Source: Ashinkailepas kermadecensis (taxonomy: Eukaryota; Arthropoda; Thecostraca; Neolepadidae). From it: DNA of 64,000 nucleotides. The stretch lies in contig JAOTOM010003682.1 in assembly GCA_034440615.1 (NCBI GenBank), forward strand, positions 1 through 64,000. Reading direction: 5' to 3'. Of this stretch, positions 22,291 through 33,342 are shown one piece after another; position 1 is the first letter of the stretch, and each line of letters opens with the position of its first letter. Under the pieces are notes generated by a model. That model searched no databases and was not told the origin of the DNA. It worked only from the letters and a program-made list of their open reading frames with translations. The translations under genes and the position numbers were made by a program.

Positions 22291-23656
22291 TAAACTGATC
22301 GGCAATGTTGTGAAATGTTCTCTTAGTTATGCCCAATTTTGCTTTGTCTAGAAAATTATTTTTTGATAGGACGCTTTTTAGAAGTGCACCACTGAAATTT
22401 ATATAGATCAGGATTCCATCCATATCAGCGTATTTTCATGTGTCTTCCACAAAATATATCAAGCTGAAAAATGTGCTGAAGAAGATATTAAAGGAAAGGG
22501 CTTATGCCTACTAGTTCTGTTACTACCGTCCAAGTGTAGAAGTACTGTACCTATTAGTAATTAATAATTGTTCGTTGTTTTGTATGTGATGTAAGATGAC
22601 AGCTAATGGGAATTATAAGTATTCATCTGGAATATAAATGTAATCTATTCTATACACGGTAGAAGATTGCGAGTAATTGATGTTCGATTGCCGAAGATCG
22701 CTTGGGATTTTTCACCTTTATGTGCCGAACTCCGGATTGTGTTATTTTTCGCTATCTTCGAGGGAATTTTGTTCATCCTCCACTGTCTCCGAACGACTGC
22801 TCTCCGAGCGACATTCAGGAGTTCCTTTGGGAAGGGCGACACTCCTTTTGTTGCGAAAAAAATTTACCCAGGGCGCCAAGCGACAACTTTTTCTGATGAA
22901 ACAATCGAAGAAAAGCATGGAAGGCCGTCATCTGAAAAAAAATCATGAAAATCATGTTTCTGAAATTTCATGTTATCCAGTCCCGAAGGACAACCAACCC
23001 TATCCCCTCTCCATTGGACCCATACCTGATTGGCGACCAATTTCCCAGAATTGTATCTCGTCGGCGACCACCGAAAGGCTTTTTTGAGCCCTGGTCCCAC
23101 CTTCCAGCGAATACGTCTCAGAATCCAATGGACAGATTGGACTGGTTCAGATGGGAATCGAGAGCCCTTGCGAGTCTCGCGAGAACACACAAAGCCTGGA
23201 TTACATTGCCGTGTATTCGCAGACCAAAATGCGCTCGCGGGCACCGCCACACGGCACTAATGGCCGGCCCACAAGCAGCCTGTTGGTATTCGCCGTTGTG
23301 TTGCATCTGCTGTCTGGCCTTGGTATGCGAGGTAGACGGATCCGGCGCTTATGCGACAACAAGCGGCTGAGTGGAACTCGCCGTGATAGATGGTGCGCGG
23401 TTTAATGGCAAGGGGCGCGCAACACGGCAACAATATCCGTAAAGCCGGTGAGTGTTGTACTTCAAGCACAAGCAGGAGTGGAGGTTCGTATACTTTTGGT
23501 ATTGTCGGCACAATACCAATACAATATTGGTGCTTCCATGCAACAACAATATCTTGATGTCCCTCCTGGTGATCGCCCAGTACTGTTGTTGGCTCCCCGA
23601 AGGTGGAGAGGGCACGACACTACTTTTAAAGAAACAGACAAATGATGCTCACTGCA
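22291..23656. other. No gene supported
   Basis: Overlapping open frames on both strands at 22645-23087 and 22864-23370 reach ~140 codons, but neither strand shows a domain, a consistent codon bias or splice context. Confidence 0.35.
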
Positions 23657-24027
23657 TCCGAGTACGATTCTATGACAAATGTACGTATGGCAGATGTACG
23701 TAAGCAAATGCACGTATGCAAATGTACGTAAGCAAATGTACGCAAGCAAATGTACGTAAGCGCAGATGTACGTATGACAATTGTACGTAAGCGCAGATGT
23801 GCGTACGGCTAATGTACGTAAGCGCAAATGTACGTATGGCAAATGTACGCATGCACAAATGTACGTACGCGCAAAAGTACGTAAGCACAAATGTACGTAA
23901 GCGCAAATATACGTAAACGCAAATGTACGTAAGCGCAAATGTGCGCAATCGCAAAAGTACGTATGCGTAAATGTAAGTATGCGTAAATGTAAGTATGCGC
24001 AAATGTACGTATGAGCAATTGTACGTA

Positions 24028-25525
24028 CACTGAAAAAACAGTTTGAGAATATATGCGAAAAGTCCTCGCAAGAAACCAGAGTTTATGATCAATGGAGAAG
24101 GAACGCTAGTTTGAGACTCAAATGCAGTTTCATGATAGAGCACTTCATCGTCATACTCTCTTGAGTCATGTAGAAAGTCTCAGTTTTCAAAGGATATTTC
24201 GAGAATCTTTGTTGGTGTCAGATGATTCTTCCGACTGGTTTCAGCGGAAGGTCGTAAATCCCGATCGCGGCGAAACGAGTCTGCGCATGCGCGCCACCGA
24301 TCATTTTCAGGCTGCGTGCACGGTAACTAGAGAGAGCTACTGCGTGATGGCGGCCATTGCGTTTTTGTCCGCCGCTTGCTTTTCGACTGTTGGGCACTGC
24401 AGTGTATGGAATGGAGCGACCTCTGAATGGTAAGCCATCGCATTGTATTGGATATGTATATTGGAAGTGCCTATAGCCAGGTCAAGTATCTCCCTGGGTA
24501 TATCTATACCCTGGCCGTGATAGTTTGTTTTGCAATACTAGAAAGCTGATTAGTACAAAAACATACAATTTAACCTAACCGAGGTTATTCGACCCTGGAA
24601 AATTCGTGGTAAATAACCTAACATAATTAGTGTATTATTTTATTTTCTTATTTCATTCACCTAAACCTTAGATTTAGCCCAGGGATCAATAAATATGGTG
24701 GCCCAGGGATCAATAAAATGGCAGCCTTTGGCCACCATATTTATTGATCCATGGACTAAATTTAAGGTTTGAGTGAATGGAATAAGATAATAAACAATAT
24801 TATAATTATGATAGGTTGGGTTTCCAACCATTTTATGCCTTCAAACACTTTGGTTATGTCTCAAGTTATGTTTTTGTAATGCGTGCTGTAGCTTTCTCAT
24901 ATTGCAAAAAAATCCCCATCTCTCAGTCGACGGCGTTCTTGTCTTTGTTTGTTGACAATCCTGTTGAACATCAGCCGTGGCAGTTGCGCTGTTGGATGTG
25001 GCTGGACTGGAAGTATGTTCTGAATAAAAGTGTTTTTCCCCGGAGCAGTTTTCTGTTTGGAGGGTTAATTATTGGAAGCAGAGGCGATGACTGATGAAAT
25101 TCGCGTCGGTTTCAAAGAGCTGGCGTGAATTTTTTGGAATGGATTTTGTGAGAAGAAAGGTCGTTCTCAGAAAAGCCGTTTCGATACAAATTGAGACTTT
25201 ATTTCATTCTCAGCTGAGAAGGGAGGTTGCGATCCGAGACCATAACCCATTCTCGCAAGAGTACATTTTAAATATACGTGCTCTATTTTGAGGGTTCAAA
25301 TCGGCATCGTGCGATCTCGATTTTTAGTTTCAAGTGAGAAGGTTTATCGCTCTCAATGTTAGCCTAAAAAGGGTTCTCACATGAGAGCGTTTTTCGGTGT
25401 GAGAACGGGTGTTCTCTGATTCACCCGAACAGAGTTCTCATTTTGAGTGGTCTGATTTGAATAGGGAAAATGAGAACGATAGATGTTCTCTGAGAACGAA
25501 TAGGGCTCTCACCTTTTTCTCAGTG
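24028..25525. mobile_element. Nested 1,498-bp TA-flanked DNA transposon
   Basis: It begins CACTGAAAAAACAG and ends CTTTTTCTCAGTG, imperfect terminal inverted repeats with outer CACTGA, and sits between two TA dinucleotides (24026-24027 and 25526-25527). The inverted paralogue of this locus at about 31494-31495 has a single TA with matching flanks on both sides, an empty site, which fixes both ends to the base. TA duplication fits the Tc1/mariner group. No DDE transposase frame is visible, so it is non-autonomous. The interior has many GAGAAC/GTTCTC motifs, a plausible small exon-like segment (ATGGCGGCC at 24348 to a GTAAGC donor at about 24430) and a nested palindrome (24623-24806). Confidence 0.85.
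24623..24806. repeat. Nested palindromic insert, ~75-80-bp arms
   Basis: The left arm ends ATCAATAAATATGGTGGCC (to 24703) and the right arm starts GGCCACCATATTTATTGAT (from about 24730). Pairing extends outward through TTCATTCACCTAAACCTTA / AAGGTTTGAGTGAATGGAA, with few mismatches. It could be a small palindromic MITE inside the TA-flanked element or an internal hairpin of that element. Confidence 0.7.
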
Positions 25526-26571
25526 TATGCGCAAATGTGCGTCAACTTACGCATACGTACCTTTGGGTTTACGTACATTTGGTTAGGTACATATGCCTTA
25601 CGTACATTTTCAGTAACCGGACAAATGCACGTACGCAGTACGTATGGCAATTGTACGTAAGCGCATATGTATGTATGGCATCTGCACTTAAGCGCAAACG
25701 TGCGTATGGCAAATGTACATATGCTGAAATGTACACAAGCGCAAATGTACGTATGCGCAAATGTATATGTACGTATGCGCAAATGTATATATGCACAAAT
25801 GTACGTAAGCACAAATGTACGTAAGTGTAAATGTAGGTATGCGCAAGTGTACGTAAGCGCAAATGTACGTAAGCGCAGAAATACGTAAGCGCAAATGTAC
25901 GTAAGCGCAAAAGTACGTAAGCGCAAATGTACGTAAGCGCAATAGTGCCTAAACGTAAAAGAACGCAAGAGCAAATTTACGTATGAGCCAATGTACGTAC
26001 ATTTAGGCACACGTGCCTTTGCATTTAAGCATATTTGGTTAGGTGCGTACATTTGCGCATACGTACATTTGCGCATCGTACATTTGCGCTTACGTACATT
26101 TGCGCATACGTACTTTTGCGCTTACGTACATTTACACCTACGTACATTTGCGCTTACGTACATTTGCGCTAACGTACATTTGCAGCATACGTACTTTTGC
26201 TCATACGTACATTTGTCATACGTACATTTGCGCTTACGTACGTTAGCCATACGTACATCAGCGCTTACGTACAATTGCCATACGTACATTTGCGCTTACG
26301 TACATTTGCTTACGTACATTTGCGTACGTACATCTGCCATACGTACATTTGCTTTACGTACATTTGTCCGGTTACCTCCGAGTACAGCATGTCTTCTGCA
26401 TTGTTGGAAACGCTTATATATTTGGTTGTGCCAATGCAACACGAATCATTTTCACGATTTAGTATTCATTGTACGCCGTTGCATGAAAACAATGTGGCTG
26501 AATCGTAGAATTGTTGGTAACACCAACAATTCTACGATGCCACCGTTTACGAAGCGCAAGTATCACGCGCA

Positions 26572-26937
26572 AGAGCAAACCACTGTGATTCAGGCTCTTC
26601 CGTGTGCCGTGCGTGGGCGCCGCCATGGTGCTGCACGCGGCTACATCAAGAGCAAACCACTGTGATTCAGGCTCTTCCGTGTGCCGTGCGTGGGCGCCGC
26701 CATGGTGCTGCACGCAAGAGCAAACCACTGTGATTCAGGCTCTTCCGTGTGCCATGCGTGGGCGCCGCCATGGTGCTGCACGCGGCTACATCAAGAGCAA
26801 ACCACTGTGATTCAGGCTCTTCCGTGTGCCGTGCGTGGGCGCCGCCATGGTGCTGCACGCAAGAGCAAACCACTGTGATTCAGGCTCTTCCGTGTGCCGT
26901 GCGTGGGCGCCGCCATGGTGCTGCACGCGGCTACATC
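26572..26937. repeat. Higher-order tandem repeat (77 bp + 68 bp)
   Basis: The segment starting AGAGCAAACCACTGTGATTC begins at 26572, 26649, 26717, 26794 and 26862. Periods alternate 77, 68, 77, 68, because every second unit carries the extra GGCTACATC. The true repeat is therefore 145 bp, present 2.5 times, with almost no divergence. Frames across it (e.g. 26459-26728 minus) are artefacts. Confidence 0.95.
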
Positions 26938-26939
26938 CC

Positions 26940-28494
26940 AGGGTTTCCCACTTTCGTCCTATGGTCTTCAAAACATTTTGTTACTTGGCTTGGTCCGTGA
27001 TTTCATTCAACGTCTTTGCTAAAGGTCACACTGGTCGTGCACATCAATACTTCAATATACACCAATGTAGGATAAGCTCATGCAGTGGCGTCGAGTTGAC
27101 CTGACTTCGTGATCCGAGAGGACTGAATCCTCATTTTGTGGCTCAATGTGCGCACATCAATTAACTGTCTCGTAATACCATATCACTCATGCTCCTGACA
27201 CGTCAATGCTGCATCCAAGTCTCTGCAGGGCAACCAGCAATAACTATTTTCTTGCCTAATCGCTCAAAAGACGTTGGCTGTGACTTTTTACATCTGTAGG
27301 CCGGCCAGCAATGCATATTTTTTTGCTGCCTAAACGCTCATAACACGTTGGCTGTGACGTTTATTCATTGACTGTCATGCCAAGATTGAGCAACGGCATG
27401 GTTGTGATCTATGCATGTTTCATGGCTGGGTCAAGGCTTTTGCTGTCCTCACGGTAGGATCACGACAGTCGTAAATACAACTAACGCTACTCTGTTAGCC
27501 GCCAGATACTCTTTGTTTGATGGGAGTTGCACAAAGATTGCGAGTTGTCGAAGAAGAAGTATGGTGGGAACTGAAATGCCCCAGAGGTTTCCAAATTTAA
27601 CATTGTCAAATTTCACGAAGCGTCTCGTTACCAGCATTCGTGCAAGCTCCGGGAACAACGTTCTTGCCAACACAAGCAGGTGGTAAGCTCTTAAATCAAA
27701 CTTACACCTGATACGTTCAGATTCAGGGAAGGTTGCTTCACAAATTACATTCAAAACACAACGTTCAAATTCGCCTGGAAACTCAAAATGCATAACTGGC
27801 TTGGTGAAATGTTCACGACCGATTGGGGTGAAGTAACCAGAAAATCCTTTTCTTCTACACTGAAAAAGTTTAGCTCCAATGTTTGTCAGATGTATGCTAA
27901 CGATGTGCTTTATACGGTATTTAAGCACGGATCATTAAGTACAGATTGCGCACCATCTTCGTCTTCGCTGTCGTAGTCAGCTTGGCTCAGCTGCCTTCAG
28001 CTCAGAGTCCGAGCCCGGCGACAGGTCACCGATCAGTTCGGCTGCTAGAGCGGCGAGCAATGCGTCCACGCAGCGAGACATGACATGACGTCTGTGCGTG
28101 TCCGCAGTCCAGCTGTTTCTGACCCATCAATGTTGTACTACCGTGCTGTGGTGTGATAAAAGTTGACGCCGGTGGGTAATACGAGCCACACTGGCAGCGC
28201 CGCCGGCTCAGAGCGTCAGAGGGGTGATACGTTATCTGCCCGGCGGAGTAATAGTCGTTTGTGGTCGCCGCGATAACAAACACCGCGGTAACGCAAATAC
28301 TTCACTGACACAGTTCGCTGGAAACACCCCATCCCAAGCAGATGACTACGCTGGAGCAGAATCTACGCATGTCATAGCGTGTCGTTTACAGCTATTTCAT
28401 CTCAATAATTGCTCCGTGTGACTTGCGCATGCGAGAATACCTTTGGCAAATGGAATGTACATTTTCGAGTTACTTGAGTATGTATTTTTAGTCG
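26940..28494. other. Mostly intergenic; one local duplication
   Basis: An ~80-bp unit is repeated at about 27228-27290 and 27304-27365 (CCAGCAAT..., CTAA(T/A)CGCTCA, ACGTTGGCTGTGAC). The rest apart from the frame at 27449-27928 shows nothing recognisable. Confidence 0.45.
27449..27928 (-). CDS. Unrecognised 159-codon open frame
   Basis: The frame begins at an ATG-like start at 27928 and runs on the minus strand. The translation is rich in Phe, Leu and Arg (FEFPGEFERCVLNVICEA, YHLLVLARTLFPELARML) and ends in a hydrophobic stretch (VALVVFTTVVILP). The length is modest, no known domain was recognised and no splice signals were examined with confidence. It is not in a tandem repeat, which is why it is listed. 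It could be a chance frame or part of an unknown transposon. Confidence 0.2.
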   Translation of the reverse strand: MLKYRIKHIVSIHLTNIGAKLFQCRRKGFSGYFTPIGREHFTKPVMHFEFPGEFERCVLNVICEATFPESERIRCKFDLRAYHLLVLARTLFPELARMLVTRRFVKFDNVKFGNLWGISVPTILLLRQLAIFVQLPSNKEYLAANRVALVVFTTVVILP

Positions 28495-30360
28495 TAAGTA
28501 TAAATTGGTCCCCACACTTCAGACACTAAATTCCCGACAACCGACTTGATCCAAGGCTCAGTTCTCAGCCCACTACTCTTTATTCTCGGCCTCAACTCAG
28601 TCATTCCCGACAACCTTCCAGTCAAAATCGCACTATATGCAGATGATATCGTACTCTGGACATCACATGAATCACCAGCCCACTCACTAACAATTCTACA
28701 AAACGCGCTAACAGATCTCCACGACAAGCTAGCCTTACTAAACCTACACATTGCACCCCACAAATCCAAATGCATGGTTTTTAGCTATAAGCGACACACA
28801 GATTTCCACCCACTGAAACTAGACAACACTTCCATACCATTTGTTACCACAGCGAAATTCCTAGGCATCACTTTAGATCCACGACTCTCCTTCAAACCAC
28901 ACATTCTAAACATCCAAAAACGCGCATCCAAAAGGATAAACATCTTACGAGCACTATTCGGCACAGATTGGGGATCAGACCGAAATTCACTACTGACCTT
29001 ATACAAATATATCATTCGACCAATCATGGAATACTGATCCACACTTTTCGAAAATGCAGCTAGAACAAACCTCAAACTCCTAGACTCACTTCAATACCAA
29101 TGCCTAAAGATAGCCACAGGAGCATTCACAACCTCACCTTCCCTCGCTCTTCACATATACAACCACATACCAGAACTACAACACAGACGCACAGAAGCAT
29201 TACTCAGATACCACTACAAAACGCAACTCATTAAACAACACCCATGCACTCAGGCACTAGAAATCCGCTCCAAACGCAGGCACCAACTCATGAAAAAACC
29301 ATCATACAAAACTACAATAGGATGCCGCATTCAACAACACGCAAGAAGCTTACACATCGCACTCCCCACCTCAAAACCACTCCCACCACCTAAAGCATGG
29401 TGGAAACACCAAACCCCCACAACACACTTCCTAATAGACAAACCAAAATCGTACATACACAGATGCATAAATACAACAACTCTTCCTCCAATTCATATCA
29501 CAATACGCAAATTACAACATCATCTACACCGACAGCTCCAAATCACACACACAACAGACGGGCTCAGCGGCGGTGCTGTATACCAGACAAGTGTCATCCT
29601 ACGCGCCCGTCTGCCGGACACATCATCCACATACACATCAGAACTATATGCAATATATTCGGCCTATTGTACCATCTACAACACAAACATCGAACACAAC
29701 ATCATAGCCACAGACGCAAAATCAGCAATACAAAGCATAGCACCCTACACCATATCCAAACACCCCCTCATCCCCAAAATACTGCACAAACATAACAAAC
29801 TAAACAATCGACAATAACCACTCCTCCTTTGGATACCAAGCCACACAAACATACACGGCAACGAACATGCAAACACCGAAGCAAACATAGCCACAACACT
29901 ACAACAAACCACAAACTGCCCACTCTCACAATCCGATTACTACCCCACAATACACCAGGTAATCCACAAACACATTCAACAAACATGGGACAGAGCAAGA
30001 ACACAACTCCACGATATACATAAAAACACGAACATTGGCACACCATCAATCAGAACACCAGACTCAAAGAAAGGATACTGACAGGACTTCGCATCGGACA
30101 CACAGCACTCACACAATCCTACCTCATTCTAAACCAACCACGACCTCAATGCACAGCATGTCGCCGAACACTTACAATTAAACACATTCTCGTATACTGC
30201 ACCAAGTACAACAACCAAAGGCAACACATCACAAACTACTGCACCATAAACAATCTCCCATTAAACCTCACCACGCTTCTCAACGATGAACACCCAACAT
30301 TACACGAACAGATCTTCCACTTCCTTTCATCACCACGCATATTGGAACAACTGTGAAGGG
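28495..30360 (+). mobile_element. RNase H-bearing non-LTR retrotransposon (R1/I/Jockey-like), 5'-truncated
   Basis: The plus strand enters in the RT palm (QGSVLSPLLF near 28552) and continues through KIALYADDIVLW (catalytic YADD, about 28640), the thumb (AKFLGITLDPRLSFKPHI), GTDWGSDRNSLLTLYKYI, then RNase H (YTDSS near 29530, SELYAIYSA near 29640, IATDAKSAI near 29706, and WIPSHTNIHGNEHAN near 29830). It ends with a zinc-knuckle-like CTACRRTLTIKHILVYC near 30155. Decay: an in-frame TGA after PIMEY (29036), frameshifts around the RNase H start, a TAA at 29815, and a frameshift near 30075. The 5' endonuclease half is missing. Composition is unusual: the plus strand is strongly A/C-rich. The element ends next to the second foldback copy. 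Confidence 0.85.
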
Positions 30361-30500
30361 GGAAAAAGGAACTCTACTCTGTTATCTTCAAACTACCTAA
30401 CGTCGGCACCTTACAACAAGTCAACCTTACCTATCATATTCCTTCTACCCCCGACTACGTCGTTCCATGAACCATAACCCACCACCACATTCATCTACAC

Positions 30501-31850
30501 TCTACCGGAAACAGCCGACCGCAAAAGTACATGCGCGCATACATACATACCGGAATGTAGCGCGCATACATACGCGCAAAAGTATGTATGCGCAAATGTA
30601 CGTAAGCGCAAATGTACGTATGCGCAAAAATACGTAAGCGTAAATGTACGTAAGCGCAAATGTACGTATGCGCAAAAGTACGTATGAGCAAATGTACGTA
30701 AGCGCAAATGTACGTATGCGCAAATGTACGTATGGCAATTGTACGTAAGTGCAGATGTACGTAAGCCAAATTTACTTAAGCGCAAATTTACGTATGGCAA
30801 ATGTACGTAAGAGCAAATGTACGCATGGCATATGCACCTAACCAAACGTGCTTAAACGCAAAGGCACGTATGCCTAAATGTACGTACATTGGCTCATACG
30901 TACATTTGCTCTTTCATTCTTTTACGTTTACGTACTTTTGCGCTTAGGTACATTTGCGCTTACGTACTTTTGCGCTTACGTACTTTTGTGCTTACGTACA
31001 TTTGCGCTTACATACTTTTGCGCTTACGTACATTAGAGCTTACGTATACTTGCGTATGCCTACATTTACACTTACGTACATTTGTGCTTACATACATTTG
31101 TGCATACATGCATTTGCGCATACGTGCATTTGCGCATACGTATATTTGCGCTTACGTACATTTAATCATACGTACTTTTGCGCTTACGTACATTTGCGCA
31201 TACGTACTTTTTTCGCATACGTACATTTGCGTTTACGTACTTTTGCGCATACGTACATTTGCGCTTACGTACATTTGCCATACGTACATTTGCCATACGT
31301 ACATTTGCGCTTACGTACATTAGCCATACGTACACCTGCGCTTACGCACAATTGCCATACGTACATCTGCGCTTACGTACATTTGCTTACGTACATTTGT
31401 CCGGTTACCGCAAACGTAGGTATGGCATATGTACCTAACCAAATGTACGTAAACCCAACGGTACGCATGCGTAAATGGACGTACATTTGCGCATACGCGC
31501 AATTGCACATATGTACATTTGCGCATACGTACTTTTGCGCTTGCGCTTATGTACATTTGCGCTTACGTACATTTGTGCTTACGTACATTTGCGCTTACGT
31601 ACATTTGCTCATACGTACATTTGGGCTTACGTACATTTGCGCATACGTACTTTTGCGCATACGTACATTTGCGTTTACGTACTTTTGCGCATACGTACAT
31701 TTGCGCTTACGTACATTATCCATACGTACATCTGCGCTTACGTACAATTGCCATGCGTACATCTACGCTTACGTACATTTGCTTACGTACATCTGCTTAC
31801 GTACATCTGCCATACGTACATTTGTCCTTACGCACATTTGTCCGAGAATC
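30501..31850. mobile_element. Foldback-type element, second copy (inverted)
   Basis: Reverse-complement counterpart of 23666-26376. Module B' (about 30501-31407) has the core with CACCTAACCAAACGTGC near 30835-30870. Module A' (about 31407-31850) has the core near 31430-31475. It ends CATTTGTCCGAGAATC at 31850, matching the left tip GATTCTATGACAAATG of copy 1. The left limit (TACCGGAAAC near 30503) is worn and abuts the LINE; the expected 9-bp partner of GTCATCATA (31851-31859) was not seen there, so that end may be deleted or overwritten. Copy 2 lacks the nested transposon. Frames up to 319 codons (30954-31913) are artefacts of the 16-bp unit. Confidence 0.75.
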
Positions 31851-31859
31851 GTCATCATA

Positions 31860-32534
31860 GGTCACCTGGTATTTCATCCGAAAACAGACATATGCATAGT
31901 TGACTTATGCTGACCTCACATGACATAATATCTTTGATAATCGATATATCGATTTCATAACGACTTGGAATTATTTTCCCGCCCTACGTGGTCATTATAT
32001 TTGAACTAAATTATAATATCAATATGACTCAGAATGACCTAGTTGAGGTCACACCGCAACAGAATGACATCTGGTACACCAACTGCACCTGTACTGATCT
32101 GTCAGTTTACATTATCTGACTGTATCTCATGGCAACAAGCAATCGCTTGAGATGCTTTTAAAAAAAAAATCCTACGAACGGCTTTACAATCTCATTGGGA
32201 CATGACCTAATATGACTTTGTGGATTTCTGCATAAGAACCATAGGTGGTAATTTGAAGGTACGAAAAATCTAAAGATGCTATCTCAATTGATTTAGCTCG
32301 TATCGTAGAGAAAAAGCAAAGTGTGGGGAAAACTCCCACCCTGTGACTCGCGGTTTAAGGCGAGGTTCCAAATTGCATATTTTGCGTGATCTAGCTCACT
32401 CCGAATAAATAGACCGATTGATTGAGAGGTAAAGATCATTGGACCCTATACATTATTTAAGCAGAACTATGTTGTTTACATATCTCTAAGTACCCGTCGC
32501 CCCTTCTACATACTACATACCCGTCCCCTTCTTT
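31860..32534. other. No gene seen
   Basis: AT-rich, with a poly-A run at 32160. Several AGGTCA/TGACCT half-sites occur near 31860-32050. Nothing coding. Confidence 0.5.
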
Positions 32535-33342
32535 GGTCCAGAGCTCATTAAAAATGTGCATGGGATCGCGTGCTGTTCTGCCGGAGAGGAGCTCAAACGG
32601 CGCAAAATCTATCGATTCTTGTGGTACCTCTCGATACGCGAAACGTAGGACGTTGCTGCATTTCTTCTACAAGTGAGGCTATTTGCCACATAAACGTCTC
32701 GGCGCAGCTTTCAGTGTCCCATTGTACCTCTCTGCTGGCACATTATACGTAATATGGTATGAAATTTATGTTGGCTGTCTGATGTTGAGGAGTCTGGACA
32801 CCGAGTCTCATGCATGCATCTGAAGATGAATTGACTGCCTAGGTCGTTCAGGATCTTGGGAACTCCCAGACGACTGTACAAATCGACCAACGCCTGGGCT
32901 ATTGCTTCGGGGTCACAGTTGTTCAATGACACTGCTTCTGGATACCCGGTAGCATAGCCCACCACGGCCAAGAGGTGCCGATGGCCGTCTCGCTCCATGG
33001 ATGAATCGGTCCCGCTAGATGTGTTGCGTCGCACCTGAGCGGGCTGTCTATCGGTGGCATTCTTCCGAGAGGTGCTCTGAACACTGACCCTCCGCTGACC
33101 CTCCGGTTACCTGCGTCACACCACCGACACCATCTCTGCACCTCGGTCTTCAGTCCCAGCCAGTAGAAGCACGACAGGATGCGATCCGCAGTTTTCTGTT
33201 TCCTCACGTGTCTGTTGTCGATTCGTGAGCAATCTTCTTCATGATGCACTTGCATAGTGTTGCTGGCAAGAGCAACATTGCGGAAGCGTTCGGAAGCCAA
33301 TCTATGAAGTGGTTCACTTGATAAATCGGTTTCCCGTTGCAA
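32535..33342 (-). pseudogene. Ty3/gypsy integrase remnant
   Basis: Degenerate minus-strand integrase spread over several frames. N-terminal zinc-binding-like region: QKTADRILSCFYWLGLKTEV then WCRWC (about 33190-33110). Linker APLGRMPPIDSP (about 33085-33050). Core: DGHRHLLAVVGYATGYPEAV, then LYSRLGVPKILNDLGSQF (second catalytic Asp retained), then AERYNGTLK (third catalytic Glu present) and FAYREVPQESIDFAPFELL in yet another frame (about 32640-32580). The usual VDxxGPI holding the first catalytic Asp reads THLAGPI, so that residue is lost. With frameshifts and stops this is dead. Protease, RT and LTRs were not found in the flanks. Confidence 0.8.

Larger units (their letters stand above)
23657..26385. 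mobile_element. Foldback-type element with perfect 9-bp target-site duplication
   Basis: The element (23666-26376) is bounded by the identical 9-mer TCCGAGTAC at 23657-23665 and 26377-26385. It consists almost wholly of a ~16-bp unit (TACGTAAGCGCAAATG and variants), in one orientation in the left arms and the reverse complement in the right arms. Two modules are joined at about 25612: module A from 23666 with a very short right arm, and module B (about 25612-26376) with two full arms. Each module has a short unique core containing TTTGGTTAGGT, and arm tips read (C)GGACAAATG, inverted at the other end as CATTTGTCCGG. Long inverted repeats of short tandem units plus a 9-bp duplication are the hallmarks of Drosophila FB elements (Mutator-like superfamily). 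No transposase is present. A 1.5-kb transposon is nested at 24028-25525; without it the element is about 1.2 kb. Confidence 0.8.

Noticed and set aside
23670..26380. CRISPR array
   Set aside because: The repeats are contiguous 16-bp units without unique spacers and occur in both orientations; the genome is eukaryotic.
30954..31913. Long open frames (up to 319 codons) on both strands in the TACGTA arrays
   Set aside because: The 16-bp unit lacks stops in every frame, so the frames are produced by the repeat; the translations are permutations of the same short string.
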